DNA of 64,000 nucleotides from positions 62,001 through 126,000 of the forward strand of contig NZ_JANQBA010000001.1 of assembly GCF_025490915.1 (NCBI RefSeq), read 5' to 3'. A model generated the notes under the pieces. The model was not told the DNA's origin and did not search any database. It saw only the letters and a list, made by a program, of their open reading frames with translations. Source of the DNA: Lacticaseibacillus parakribbianus (GTDB taxonomy: Bacteria; Bacillota; Bacilli; Lactobacillales; Lactobacillaceae). The position numbers and the translations under genes are program-made. Numbering within the stretch: the first letter of the stretch is position 1; every line of letters starts with the position of its first letter. Positions 46,971-55,088 of the stretch are shown here, in pieces.

Positions 46971-47114
46971 CACCCAGATCGATACTCTGACCATACCCTC
47001 AGCAACGCCATTTTCACACAGCGTTCTTGAGACCGATTTTTCCAGACAACTGCCTGACCAAATCTGATCGATTTGTTCGGGCTTTTTATTTTCTTCACGA
47101 AAGGGAGTATTTGA

Positions 47115-49448
47115 ATGAAAATGCACAATGGCGCCAAGAAATTATACAAGGCTCACAAAATGTGGTTGGCGGCCGGCTTGGCTGCGGTCACGCTGTTCGG
47201 TGTTCAGGCGCTGGGCCAGGGCACCGGTGTTCAGGCCGCTACCGTGACTACGGCCGCTACGGTTGATCCGACGGCAGATCTTCAGGCTGGTTTGGATGCC
47301 GGGCAAGCCGATGCTGAAGCAGGTTTACCTGAAAAAGATTTGTCCAACGATAAGAGCTTGAGTGCCTCGTATGTACGTGGTTACATGCTGGGGTATGAGA
47401 CCACCGCAGCAAGTAATGCATCGGCAAATCAACCTGCAGGAACGGACCCGACACCCGCAGAAACGACACCTACCGACACGACGCCGGCTGAGACGACCAC
47501 GCCGAGTGTCACAGACACCACGTCACTGGAAGCCGGCGCGGCGGCAGGTGAAGCTGATGCGAACGCAGGTAAGCCTTCGCTTGTCTTTACTACCAGTGAT
47601 GTGTACGGTCCGCAGTTTGAGTACGGGTACACCGCAGCGTACGAGTTGATTAGCAATGGCGTTAATGGTAATGGTAGTGCCGCGGCGACCACCACGACCA
47701 CTGAGACGACAGGTGACGACACGACGGCACCTGTCGACACGACCAGCACGACCCCAACGGGCTATAGCACGACGCCTGTTGACCCTAGTGCGGATACAAC
47801 CAGCCTGGAGGCCGGTGCGGCCGCGGGTGAGGCTGATGCTAAGGCGGGCAAGCCAGCTTTGACCTTCACCACCGGTGACGCGTACGGTCAGGATTTTGAA
47901 AATGGCTACAAGACCGCTTACGAAATGATTAGCAGCAACGTCAACGGCAGTGCCGAAACCACCGACCCGTCGACGGATACCACGCCGGCTAATACAACCG
48001 CTCCTACCGAGACTACAACACCAACCGACACAACTAATCCTGCTGAGACGACAACGCCGACTGATACCGCGACGCCAACGGATACGACAACGCCGGCCAG
48101 TGCAGACAAGACCTCCGCTGAGGCTGGGCAAGCCGCCGGTGTCGCCGATAAGACTGCCGGCAAGGCTGAGCAGACCTTCACCGATGGCGATGGCTACAGT
48201 GCTATCTACAAGCAGTCCTACATGTTCGGCTATGAATTCACCAAGGGTCCAGAAGCGACGAGCGGCGAAACGGATACTAACACCACTGCGCCAACCGACA
48301 CCACCCCGACCGATGCTGACACGACCTCCGAAGAGGCGGGTATTGCAGCTGGCCAGGCAGACGCGGCGGCAGGTAAAGCGGCAAAGGCTTTCACGACCTC
48401 AGACGCGTACAGCGCAGTATACGAGGCCGGCTACAAGTTTGGCTTCACGTTTGCCGGTGGGCACGAGGCGGCGGATGCTGACGCCGGGGCTTCTACCGGC
48501 ACAACGACCGGCAGCGACACGACCGAGCCGACGACGGGTACACGCGATGAGCCCGCCGTTCCGACCTATACTGGCGATCCTGCCACCAAGATCAAGGGTC
48601 ACACCTTTGCGGAATGGGCAGCGCAACTGCTGAGCTTTGAAAAAGACATCGCGACGATGCACAACACGATGTCCATCGACTTGACGCAGTCACAAATTGA
48701 TTCAATTGCGGCAATTTTGAACCAGTTCGTCAGCGGTTCGGCCACTTCTACTGGCACGACGACTTCGCCGACCACGACCAAGCCAACGACGGACACGACC
48801 AAGCCGACGACCGGCACCACGACGACCAAGCCGGCTGCGGTAGCCGACGCCACGATTCAGGCGCTGATTGACACCTACAACCGTTACAAGGACGACACGT
48901 TCGGTCCTCAGGCTGCGCAGTCCCGAGCGGCAGCAGCAAAGCTGAAGGAATTAGGTTACAACGTCGATGGCACCAAGATTGATGGGGCCACGACGCCGGT
49001 AACCGGCACGACGACCACAACACCGACAACGACGACTAAGCCGACAGACACCACCAAGCCGGCCACCTCGACCACGAAGCCTGCGACAGTTTCTGACGCG
49101 ACGATTCAAGGGTTGGTTGAGACCTACAACCGCTACAAGAACGACACGTTCGGCCCTCAGGCTGCGCAGTCTCGCGCGGCTGCGGCCAAGTTGAAGGAAT
49201 TGGGCTACAACGTTGATGGCACCAAGATTGATGGCACCTCGACAGCGACCACCACAACGTCGACGACTGACACCAGCACGACCAAGCCGACAACCACCAC
49301 CACAACCGCGGATCCTGCCTACGTCCAGAAACTGGTCGCAAGCTACAAGCAGTTCAAGGGCACGATGTTCGGCGACGCCATGGCAGCCGAATATGCGGCT
49401 AAGCTGGCGGCACTTGGTTTGGATGTCGATGGCACCCCGCTAGACTAA
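47115..49448 (+). CDS. Thr-rich repetitive secreted protein with KxYKxGKxW-type signal peptide
   Basis: The 777-residue protein starts with a KxYKxGKxW-type signal (KKLYKAHKMWLAAGLAAVTLFG, cleavage probably after VQA). The mature part has five copies of a module of about 45 residues (SLEAGAAAGEADANAGKP, then YG--F--GY--AYE) near residues 55, 135, 230, 335 and 405, separated by Thr/Pro/Asp-rich linkers. Near the C-terminus are two nearly identical copies of TYNRYKDDTFGPQAAQSRAA...GYNVDGTKID and a third diverged copy. There is no LPxTG anchor, so attachment, if any, is non-covalent. KxYKxGKxW signals mark accessory Sec-type or large surface proteins in lactobacilli. The ligand is unknown. AAAGGGAG precedes the ATG. 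Confidence 0.85.
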   Translation: MKMHNGAKKLYKAHKMWLAAGLAAVTLFGVQALGQGTGVQAATVTTAATVDPTADLQAGLDAGQADAEAGLPEKDLSNDKSLSASYVRGYMLGYETTAASNASANQPAGTDPTPAETTPTDTTPAETTTPSVTDTTSLEAGAAAGEADANAGKPSLVFTTSDVYGPQFEYGYTAAYELISNGVNGNGSAAATTTTTETTGDDTTAPVDTTSTTPTGYSTTPVDPSADTTSLEAGAAAGEADAKAGKPALTFTTGDAYGQDFENGYKTAYEMISSNVNGSAETTDPSTDTTPANTTAPTETTTPTDTTNPAETTTPTDTATPTDTTTPASADKTSAEAGQAAGVADKTAGKAEQTFTDGDGYSAIYKQSYMFGYEFTKGPEATSGETDTNTTAPTDTTPTDADTTSEEAGIAAGQADAAAGKAAKAFTTSDAYSAVYEAGYKFGFTFAGGHEAADADAGASTGTTTGSDTTEPTTGTRDEPAVPTYTGDPATKIKGHTFAEWAAQLLSFEKDIATMHNTMSIDLTQSQIDSIAAILNQFVSGSATSTGTTTSPTTTKPTTDTTKPTTGTTTTKPAAVADATIQALIDTYNRYKDDTFGPQAAQSRAAAAKLKELGYNVDGTKIDGATTPVTGTTTTTPTTTTKPTDTTKPATSTTKPATVSDATIQGLVETYNRYKNDTFGPQAAQSRAAAAKLKELGYNVDGTKIDGTSTATTTTSTTDTSTTKPTTTTTTADPAYVQKLVASYKQFKGTMFGDAMAAEYAAKLAALGLDVDGTPLD

Positions 49449-49468
49449 TTGATCTGCCCGCATCGCAG

Positions 49469-49498
49469 AGCCTCTCGAATTCAATCGAGGGGCTTTTT
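49469..49498 (+). terminator. Rho-independent terminator
   Basis: AGCCTCTCGA pairs with TCGAGGGGCT around a 6-base loop and runs into TTTTT. The gap from here to 49680 holds no gene. Confidence 0.92.
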
Positions 49499-49680
49499 GA
49501 TGTGCCCAAAATATAGAATTGGTTGCGCCAAACTAACGGTTTGATGATGCGCGAATCGGCGGTTTTGAGCATCAAAGGGAATCGTAATGTGGTGGTGTCT
49601 TCGGATAGTCAGAGACTTCACCTCGGCCAATGCGGCACGTTGCGGCGAAGTCAAAGGCGGCGAATGCGGGCCACACAAAC

Positions 49681-49706
49681 AGGCCGAGTAACGATCTGCT
49701 CAGCCT
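49681..49706 (-). terminator. Hairpin terminating the methyltransferase gene
   Basis: AGGCCGAG (49681-49688) pairs with CTCAGCCT (49699-49706); on the minus strand the hairpin is followed by GTTTGTG. It is a weak to moderate terminator. Confidence 0.5.
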
Positions 49707-49717
49707 TTTGCACGCAA

Positions 49718-50437
49718 TCAGCGCTTGTCGGCGCGGATAATCAGCATCATCGGTGCCCGGGTCCAAGGCGCGTGGTCGCGCTGATCGGCCTTGCTGCCCT
49801 GCGGCTCCACTAAGTCTCTCAACGTCAGGCCGGCGCTCAATACGCTGCCGACGATTGTCTGGAGCGTGTGGTGGTACTTGGGCACCGGCTGACCTAGGAA
49901 CGTGGTGGTGCGAAGCCCTTCGTCGAAGTAGCGGTCGACCGGCCAAACCGCGTCGCCGGCCATGGTCTGAACCCATTGCTCGTGGCCCTCGGCGGTGAAC
50001 AGGGGATGTTCGATGGTGAACAAAACGGTGCCACCAGGGGCAAGCATCGCCGCAATCCGCGCCATCAGCCCGGTCAGGTCGGCGACGTAATGTAGCGCAA
50101 GCGAGCTAATCACCAAGTCAAAGCTAGCGGCCGGGTGGTCAAAGGTTGCCAGGTCTGCCTGCACATAGGTGATGCTTGCGTCATCGGTTTGGCTTCGGGC
50201 CTTGGCCAGCATGCGTTTTGAGCTATCGACGCCAATCACGCTGGCGGCGCCGTTCTCCGCCACGTAGCGGCAGTGCCAGCCGTAGCCGCAGCCCAGGTCC
50301 AAGACGCGCTTGCCGACCAAGGACGGCAGCAGCCGCTTGAAGTCGGGCCACTCACCGGCGCCTTTGAGCCCGTCTTGGCTGCGACTCATTTTGGCGTACT
50401 CGGCGAAAAACGCGGGGTCATCATAGGAATTGCTCAT
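49718..50437 (-). CDS. Class I SAM-dependent methyltransferase
   Basis: The 239-residue protein has motif I VLDLGCGYGWHCRYVAENGA, the acidic residue in VIGVDSSKRMLAKAR, and FDLVISSLALHYVADL (motif IV). The family includes small-molecule, lipid and quinone methyltransferases; the substrate here cannot be named. On the minus strand AAGGAGG precedes the ATG at 50437; an upstream start at 50464 lacks a site. A cre-like sequence (TTGAAAGCGCTTGTG) lies about 60 bases upstream. Confidence 0.88.
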   Translation of the reverse strand: MSNSYDDPAFFAEYAKMSRSQDGLKGAGEWPDFKRLLPSLVGKRVLDLGCGYGWHCRYVAENGAASVIGVDSSKRMLAKARSQTDDASITYVQADLATFDHPAASFDLVISSLALHYVADLTGLMARIAAMLAPGGTVLFTIEHPLFTAEGHEQWVQTMAGDAVWPVDRYFDEGLRTTTFLGQPVPKYHHTLQTIVGSVLSAGLTLRDLVEPQGSKADQRDHAPWTRAPMMLIIRADKR

Positions 50438-50639
50438 GGTTGCCTCCTTGTGTGGTGTTGACACACTGAGGCTAGCATAGCATTCACGTCACCGATTTGA
50501 AAGCGCTTGTGACCGGTCGTGACGGCGGCTAGCAGCCGGGAGGCGAGAATTCGCCTAGTCTGCGCTGCCCGGGCTGCGGTCAACGTGGCACGTCCCGCCG
50601 GTTGCGGCCTTCGCGACCGGGGCCGCTCGCCGCGCAAAC

Positions 50640-50674
50640 AAAAGCCGGCGTCGTTGGTGCCGGCGTCGGCTTTT
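50640..50674 (-). terminator. Rho-independent terminator
   Basis: AAAAGCCGGCG pairs with CGTCGGCTTTT (one wobble) and has T-runs on both strands. It ends the split-barrel gene on the minus strand. Confidence 0.85.
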
Positions 50675-50683
50675 GCGGTCGTA

Positions 50684-51097
50684 TCAGAATGTCAGGGTTG
50701 TGTTCCCGCGGAAGAACACATCGGCTTCGGGGTAAGTCAGGGCGTAGGCAAACATGTTGTCGCGAGCGGCCTGATCGAACATCTTGAAGCTGGCGTACTT
50801 CTTGTCCATCGCGGCCAAAAGCGCCGGCTTGCGGTCATTGACCAGCGTGGCCGTTGCGGTTTTGACTCGCACCGTGCCGACCGCAGTCGGGGTGGTGGTG
50901 AAGGCGACGGTCGGGTGCGTTGCGAGCTCCTGGACCTTTTGCGCGTGACGGTCGGTGCAGACGTACACGGTATTGCTTGACGGGTCGAAGAGGAAGTTGA
51001 CCATACGGACGGATGGCTTGCCGTCTGCGGTTAGGGTCGCCAGCGCGAGCTGCTCGGCCTGCTGGAGAATCTGATGGTACGTGTCTTGAGTGGTCAT
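50684..51097 (-). CDS. FMN-binding split-barrel protein (pyridoxamine 5'-phosphate oxidase family)
   Basis: The 137-residue protein fits the split-barrel fold of PNPOx-like flavoproteins (LALATLTADGKPSVRMVNFLFDPSSNTVYVCTDRHAQKVQELATHPTVAFTTTP). Family members bind FMN, F420 or haem and perform varied redox reactions; the reaction here is unknown. AAAGGAG precedes the minus-strand ATG. It appears monocistronic. Confidence 0.85.
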   Translation of the reverse strand: MTTQDTYHQILQQAEQLALATLTADGKPSVRMVNFLFDPSSNTVYVCTDRHAQKVQELATHPTVAFTTTPTAVGTVRVKTATATLVNDRKPALLAAMDKKYASFKMFDQAARDNMFAYALTYPEADVFFRGNTTLTF

Positions 51098-51226
51098 GTG
51101 AAGGCTCCTTTCTTAGTCGCCTCCATTGTACGCCTTTCGCCACGCCAATTGCACCGCTGCGGTTTGGCTTTCAGCCGTCGCGGCGACGCGAGGCATACGG
51201 TGAACCCGGCCAAGGCCGCGCGGTGG

Positions 51227-51364
51227 CTACCGCGGCTTGGACGATTTGACGAAATGGCCGTGTGCGAGGACCTGCTGCAGGGCCACGCGCGTCTTGGCGG
51301 TGGCCCGGCGCTGTTCTTGCTTCTTGCGGTTCGCGTTGGATTGGTGTTTGCTTTTCTTGACCAA
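51227..51364 (-). CDS. Small basic protein, 45 residues, TTG start
   Basis: On the minus strand GGGAGG is followed nine bases later by TTG GTC AAG AAA AGC. The frame gives a very basic, glutamine-rich 45-residue protein (VKKSKHQSNANRKKQEQRRA, then TAKTRVALQQVLAHGHFVKSSKPR). An extended -10 (TGGTATGAT) lies just upstream of the GGGAGG. Charge and composition suggest nucleic-acid or ribosome binding, but no family is recognised. The remaining parts of the 51098-51558 gap hold only the next terminator. Confidence 0.6.
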   Translation of the reverse strand: MVKKSKHQSNANRKKQEQRRATAKTRVALQQVLAHGHFVKSSKPR

Positions 51365-51448
51365 CTCCGGCCACCTCCCTTCGCGACCAATCATACCATA
51401 CGCAGGGCGCAAGCGGCGAGACGTCCGAAGGGATGCCGGGCAACAGCA

Positions 51449-51478
51449 AAGACCCCACCACTGACATGATGAGGCCTT
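51449..51478 (-). terminator. Terminator of the minus-strand gene run
   Basis: On the minus strand AAGGCCTCATCA pairs with TGGTGGGGTCTT, three pairs being G-U, followed by TTTGC. It lies 80 bases after the 51559 gene. Confidence 0.7.
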
Positions 51479-51558
51479 GCACAATGGAATTCAATGCTGA
51501 AGTGTCGGGTCAAGCGGGTCGATGTACGATTCGACTGGACGTTACAGGCAACTGGAGA

Positions 51559-52233
51559 CTAACCGCGAATGAAGCCTTGATCCTGCAGCGTGATGCCTTC
51601 GTCGGCTTTGAACGTGAAGCTCTCAAGATAGTGCCGGTTCTCGATTGCCTCGTAGAAGTGGAAGGCGAGCGGCTTGGACAGGTCCTGGATGACGTGACCG
51701 AGCCCCTTGCCGGCCACATACACCAGCACCTGTGCTTGGGGCATAACGACGACGCTGTTGCAAAATTCGGTCTGGAAGCTGCCGATGGGATACTTGCCCT
51801 TAGACTCCGGCGTTTGGTCGGACGCATCGGCCTCAAAGTCGGTGCGATAATTGATGACCACGCCGTCTGCAGGAGCCTGACTGCCCCGCGGTAGGTCGAG
51901 GATATGGAGCGTGTTCAACTGCTTGCTGAGTCCTGCCGATGCCTTCGATGAGAAGGGGAGGCTCAAAACGGCCGGGGCCTTGCCGTGGTTGACGGCGACG
52001 ATGCGGTAACCGTCCTTTTTCCCGTTGTCACCGAGGTTGGCGGTGACGATGAATTTAAGTAGCGGCTTATTCTCGGCCTCAGCCAGCGCCTTGGTGATCT
52101 CGCCCTGATCGGCGGCGATGTTGGTCTGACGTTCCGCTGACTTGTTGGCCTGGGCCGCAAAAATGAAGGCGCCGATGGCCGCACCGGCTGTGGCTGCAAC
52201 GTTCAGCCAGTCGGCGATAGAACCCATTTCCAT
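51559..52233 (-). CDS. Unrecognised protein with one N-terminal membrane helix
   Basis: The 224-residue protein has an N-terminal hydrophobic helix (WLNVAATAGAAIGAFIFAAQA), a short helical stretch (KSAERQTNIAADQGEITKALAEAE) and a beta-rich C-terminal domain (FIVTANLGDNGKKDGYRIVAVNHGKAPAVLSL). No family is recognised. AAAGGAG is nine bases before the ATG at 52233; the longer frame adds an unlikely N-terminus. It lies 29 bases after the NERD gene, on the same strand, and is followed by a terminator. Confidence 0.7.
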   Translation of the reverse strand: MEMGSIADWLNVAATAGAAIGAFIFAAQANKSAERQTNIAADQGEITKALAEAENKPLLKFIVTANLGDNGKKDGYRIVAVNHGKAPAVLSLPFSSKASAGLSKQLNTLHILDLPRGSQAPADGVVINYRTDFEADASDQTPESKGKYPIGSFQTEFCNSVVVMPQAQVLVYVAGKGLGHVIQDLSKPLAFHFYEAIENRHYLESFTFKADEGITLQDQGFIRG

Positions 52234-52262
52234 GATGCAACACTCCTTTTGCTGTTGACGAG

Positions 52263-52937
52263 TTACGAAATAATCTGATTTTTGATACACGTGTTGATTG
52301 CCGTCAGCCGTTGGTATTGCATCACGCCTTCGGGCAGGTGGTCATAAAACGCTGCGAATGCGTCAACACTGGTGAAACCCTCTGGTTCCGCGGTATTCTG
52401 GTCGTCGGCGTCCAGGCGTTGGTTCAAATCGACGATGGTGTTGGCTGCACCACGTGGATAAGCGTAAACAACGAATCCATGTACGAACGGCGGCACTTTG
52501 AGATACCGACCGAGTACGCCTTGCAGCTGCGTCTTAGCCGTGCGAACCTGTTCTGCGGGGTTGCCGAATCCGTAGTAGGCGGCGAGTGGCCGGTTCGGCT
52601 GGGCGACTAGCGTGTATGGGGTGGTTCCAGACAGAACGCGAATTTCCGGCGGCAGACCATCTTTGATCAGCGGCCAAAACTTCTCGCACTCAACCTGGAG
52701 TTGCTGATTGCAGACTTGATGATAGATAGTGCCTGCCCAGTACTTGGTTTCGAGTATGAACACCCCACGGTGACTGGTGATGAGGTGATCGACCTGGCGG
52801 ACAGTTGCTTGGCCGACTGGATTGAAGAAAAGATTGGCAAAAATGGTGAGCTTGTCTTCGGGATGGGTGAGCGACAGCTGCTTGAGGCACTGATAGGTGA
52901 GGTATTCACCGCGGTTCGTGTAGGGACGTTCCGCCAT
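52263..52937 (-). CDS. NERD-domain (nuclease-related) protein
   Basis: The 224-residue protein starts with a NERD domain: NRGEYLTYQCLKQL (helix with the conserved Glu), VRQVDHLITSHRGVFILETKYWAG, where Asp, Glu and Lys form the restriction-endonuclease-like DEK active site, then a Gln-containing helix (AEQVRTAKTQLQGVL). NERD proteins are predicted DNA or RNA processing enzymes. AAAGGAGG precedes the ATG at 52937. It lies 44 bases downstream of the lipoprotein gene and 29 bases before the membrane-protein gene. Confidence 0.88.
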   Translation of the reverse strand: MAERPYTNRGEYLTYQCLKQLSLTHPEDKLTIFANLFFNPVGQATVRQVDHLITSHRGVFILETKYWAGTIYHQVCNQQLQVECEKFWPLIKDGLPPEIRVLSGTTPYTLVAQPNRPLAAYYGFGNPAEQVRTAKTQLQGVLGRYLKVPPFVHGFVVYAYPRGAANTIVDLNQRLDADDQNTAEPEGFTSVDAFAAFYDHLPEGVMQYQRLTAINTCIKNQIIS

Positions 52938-52981
52938 CAACCTTGACCTCCTTTCGCGTTGCAGTGCTGGCAACGCTGACC

Positions 52982-53995
52982 CTATTCAGCCTTCAGCTTG
53001 GCAGGTCCCTGACCGTCGCCGTACCAGGTGACGCTGGCCGTGTCTGGTGTCAGATCAGCCAGCTTTTGGGCAAGCGAGTCGAAGTCGACAGTGACCGTAT
53101 CCCCTGCGCGGAAATCCAGCTTCTCGCGCCGGACGTCCCACAGCGCGTTCACATCACCTGGCCTGACGGTTGTGCCAATCAGGCTGGAAATCTTTGCCGA
53201 GGTTTCCTGATCGATGTAGACACCCTTAATCGTATCTTCCGTGTTCTCCCAGCCGGTCATGTGTACGTAGAGGTGGTCCTTGAGCAGCGCTTTGACGTTC
53301 AGTTCTTGTGCTTTGGGCATGCTATCGAAGTTCTTTTCGAGTGTGACGCCGAATCCGGTTTCATCGGTAACTACTAAGTCGACTTGGTATCCGTCCTCGC
53401 TATACCCGAGGTCTTGTTTGCTCGCCGCCGACGAGTCCACGGTGAGATTATCTAGGTCGTTGGCGACCTGGTCCAAGGCTCCTTTTTGTTCACCACTCAG
53501 TGAGACTCCCGAGTCGTAGTACTTGGCAAACATATCCGGAAAGTGCAACTCTCGGAAAGAGGGCTCCATCTCTGTCATTTTTTCGTTAGGAATTTTCTGG
53601 GCGGTCACTTTCACGTTGATGACCTTCAGAACCGTCGCAGGGTCAGCGCCGGACTGAGTTGAAAGGTAGGTCGCGATGTTAGTGAGAAGCTGCTGTTTGT
53701 TCCAGCCTGCCATAGGGCGGCTCTCTGTTCCTGTGATTGAAAGGGTAATGCCTTTGAAGATGGCCTCTTTTTTCTTTTTTCTTGCCTCTTCTTCAGCGGT
53801 TAGCTTTTTAGGCTTTTCACTCACCGTTTTGGCTTTCTTTGAATGTGATTTTGCCTTGATGCTGCTTGCCTTGACGCTAGTGCTGGATTTTGATGCAGTG
53901 CTGGTCTTGTCCTTGCTTGCGCAGCCGCTCATTAGCAAGGCGACGACGAGGCACGCCACCGCGCCGATGATTCGACGCCAACTGTTGCGTTTCAT
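52982..53995 (-). CDS. Lipoprotein with charged linker, unknown function
   Basis: The 337-residue protein has a lipoprotein signal peptide (RIIGAVACLVVALLMSGCASKD, lipobox LMSGC), a Ser/Lys-rich linker and a strongly charged helix (KKLTAEEEARKKKKEAIFKG). A folded domain follows in which the segment TVRPGDVNALWDVRREKLDFRAGDTVTVDFD stands out. It should be tethered outside the membrane. No family is recognised. Confidence 0.8.
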   Translation of the reverse strand: MKRNSWRRIIGAVACLVVALLMSGCASKDKTSTASKSSTSVKASSIKAKSHSKKAKTVSEKPKKLTAEEEARKKKKEAIFKGITLSITGTESRPMAGWNKQQLLTNIATYLSTQSGADPATVLKVINVKVTAQKIPNEKMTEMEPSFRELHFPDMFAKYYDSGVSLSGEQKGALDQVANDLDNLTVDSSAASKQDLGYSEDGYQVDLVVTDETGFGVTLEKNFDSMPKAQELNVKALLKDHLYVHMTGWENTEDTIKGVYIDQETSAKISSLIGTTVRPGDVNALWDVRREKLDFRAGDTVTVDFDSLAQKLADLTPDTASVTWYGDGQGPAKLKAE

Positions 53996-54120
53996 AGAGT
54001 TTCTCGCTTTCTGAGACGTGATGGGATCAGATGATTGATGTGGGGACTTGGGTAGTCAAACAAACAGTGATGCCACCGAGCCAATCTGCGAATCGGCAAG
54101 CTGGCGTCAAGCCTGACCGC

Positions 54121-54675
54121 CTACTGCACGTCGCTCATGTCCTCGTCGTTAAGCCGCTTCATGTACAGGCTGTTGTCGGTCTTGTCCGCATTGGCCTCAA
54201 GCGCCTGCTCGATGACCTGTTGAACTGCGATGATATCGGCTTTGTTGAAGAACGGAACGCTCAAGGCGTACGCCGTGCCGCTTTTTTCGATGAATAGCTT
54301 GGTCAAAATGCCGTTGGCGAACATGACGGCGCCGACGACGGCGAGGATGATGCCGAGCAGGGGCGAAGACGGCAGCGTGAACAGGCCGACCAGGGCGATG
54401 ATGAAGCCCCAAAAGAAGCGGCTGGCCTTGTAGGCGGTGGAGATTGAGGCGCCTGAGATGTTGTTCAGCGGAATGGTCTGCTTGTTTTGCCCGGCGGGGA
54501 TGACCCCGAGCATGGTGTTTTGCTCCGTGATGTGAACCCCGCGGTAGTCCACGGAAATGTGTCCCTTGATGAAGAACAGGAACACGCTGGCGGCAAAATC
54601 CTTATCGATCCATGAGCCTTTGCGACTCTTCTTGACGTTAACGACGGTCTCGCCGTTCTGGTTGATTTCTGGCAT
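54121..54675 (-). CDS. Membrane protein with two central helices, PH-domain-like
   Basis: The 184-residue protein has a beta-rich N-terminal part (FFIKGHISVDYRGVHITEQNTMLGVIPAGQNKQTIPLNNISGASIS, resembling bacterial PH domains), two membrane helices (FFWGFIIALVGLF and LLGIILAVVGAVMFANGIL) and a polar C-terminus. Its function is unknown. On the minus strand GGAGG precedes the ATG at 54675. A structured leader at 54720-54821 and a promoter at 54836-54864 lie upstream. The lipoprotein gene follows after 125 bases. Confidence 0.75.
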   Translation of the reverse strand: MPEINQNGETVVNVKKSRKGSWIDKDFAASVFLFFIKGHISVDYRGVHITEQNTMLGVIPAGQNKQTIPLNNISGASISTAYKASRFFWGFIIALVGLFTLPSSPLLGIILAVVGAVMFANGILTKLFIEKSGTAYALSVPFFNKADIIAVQQVIEQALEANADKTDNSLYMKRLNDEDMSDVQ

Positions 54676-54719
54676 GATTGCTTCCTCCAAGTAGGTATGA
54701 GTGATGAAAATTAGGCAAC

Positions 54720-54821
54720 AAAAAACCGGCCGATTAACAAGATTCCTAGAGGTCGAACAGGCGTCCGTTACGAATATGCAACTCCTGCTTGAATCTATTT
54801 ATCTTAGTAGCCGGCCGGCTA
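54720..54821 (-). promoter_or_regulatory. Structured leader with terminator-like 3' end
   Basis: Read on the minus strand, the leader has a 5' arm with the 14-base palindrome TAGCCGGCCGGCTA (54808-54821) and a 3' arm CGGCCGG (54732-54726) followed by six T residues. The arms can pair, and between them AGATTC...GAATCT and CAGG...CCTG form an inner helix. This resembles an attenuator ahead of the 54675 gene. The alternative is a roughly 110-nt small RNA. Confidence 0.5.
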
Positions 54822-54835
54822 TCTTTTTTTAAAGG

Positions 54836-54864
54836 TATATAAACCTATTGATATATCGTGCTAA
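54836..54864 (-). promoter_or_regulatory. Promoter for the minus-strand leader and genes
   Basis: On the minus strand TTAGCA (54864-54859) and TATATA (54841-54836) are separated by 17 bases. Confidence 0.5.
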
Positions 54865-54876
54865 TCTTACTACATA
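54848..54876 (+). promoter_or_regulatory. Possible plus-strand promoter
   Basis: TTGATA (54848-54853) and TACATA (54871-54876) are 17 bases apart, overlapping the minus-strand promoter. It could serve the gene at 55089, with a leader of about 200 nt. Bases 54877-55088 show no other feature. Confidence 0.35.
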
Positions 54877-55088
54877 ACGGCGGCCAGCGGAAGCCCTTTA
54901 CAAAAGACTTTTTTCAATAATCTGAAGCCGCAATTGTTGCCAAGTTGCTGACGCGGTGGGGGTGGGACGCGGTCGAATGGCGGGTGCAGGCGACCGAGTC
55001 GCGAGTACCGACTCGGCGTGGCGGCTTGCCGAGGCATCAGGCCACAACCGTTGCACGAGCATGCTCTGGCTGCGCGTTAGGTGGAACA

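Noticed and set aside
50495-50512. cre-like sequence TTGAAAGCGCTTGTG upstream of the methyltransferase gene
   Set aside because: It lacks the conserved final CA of catabolite-responsive elements, and the gene has no evident link to sugar control.
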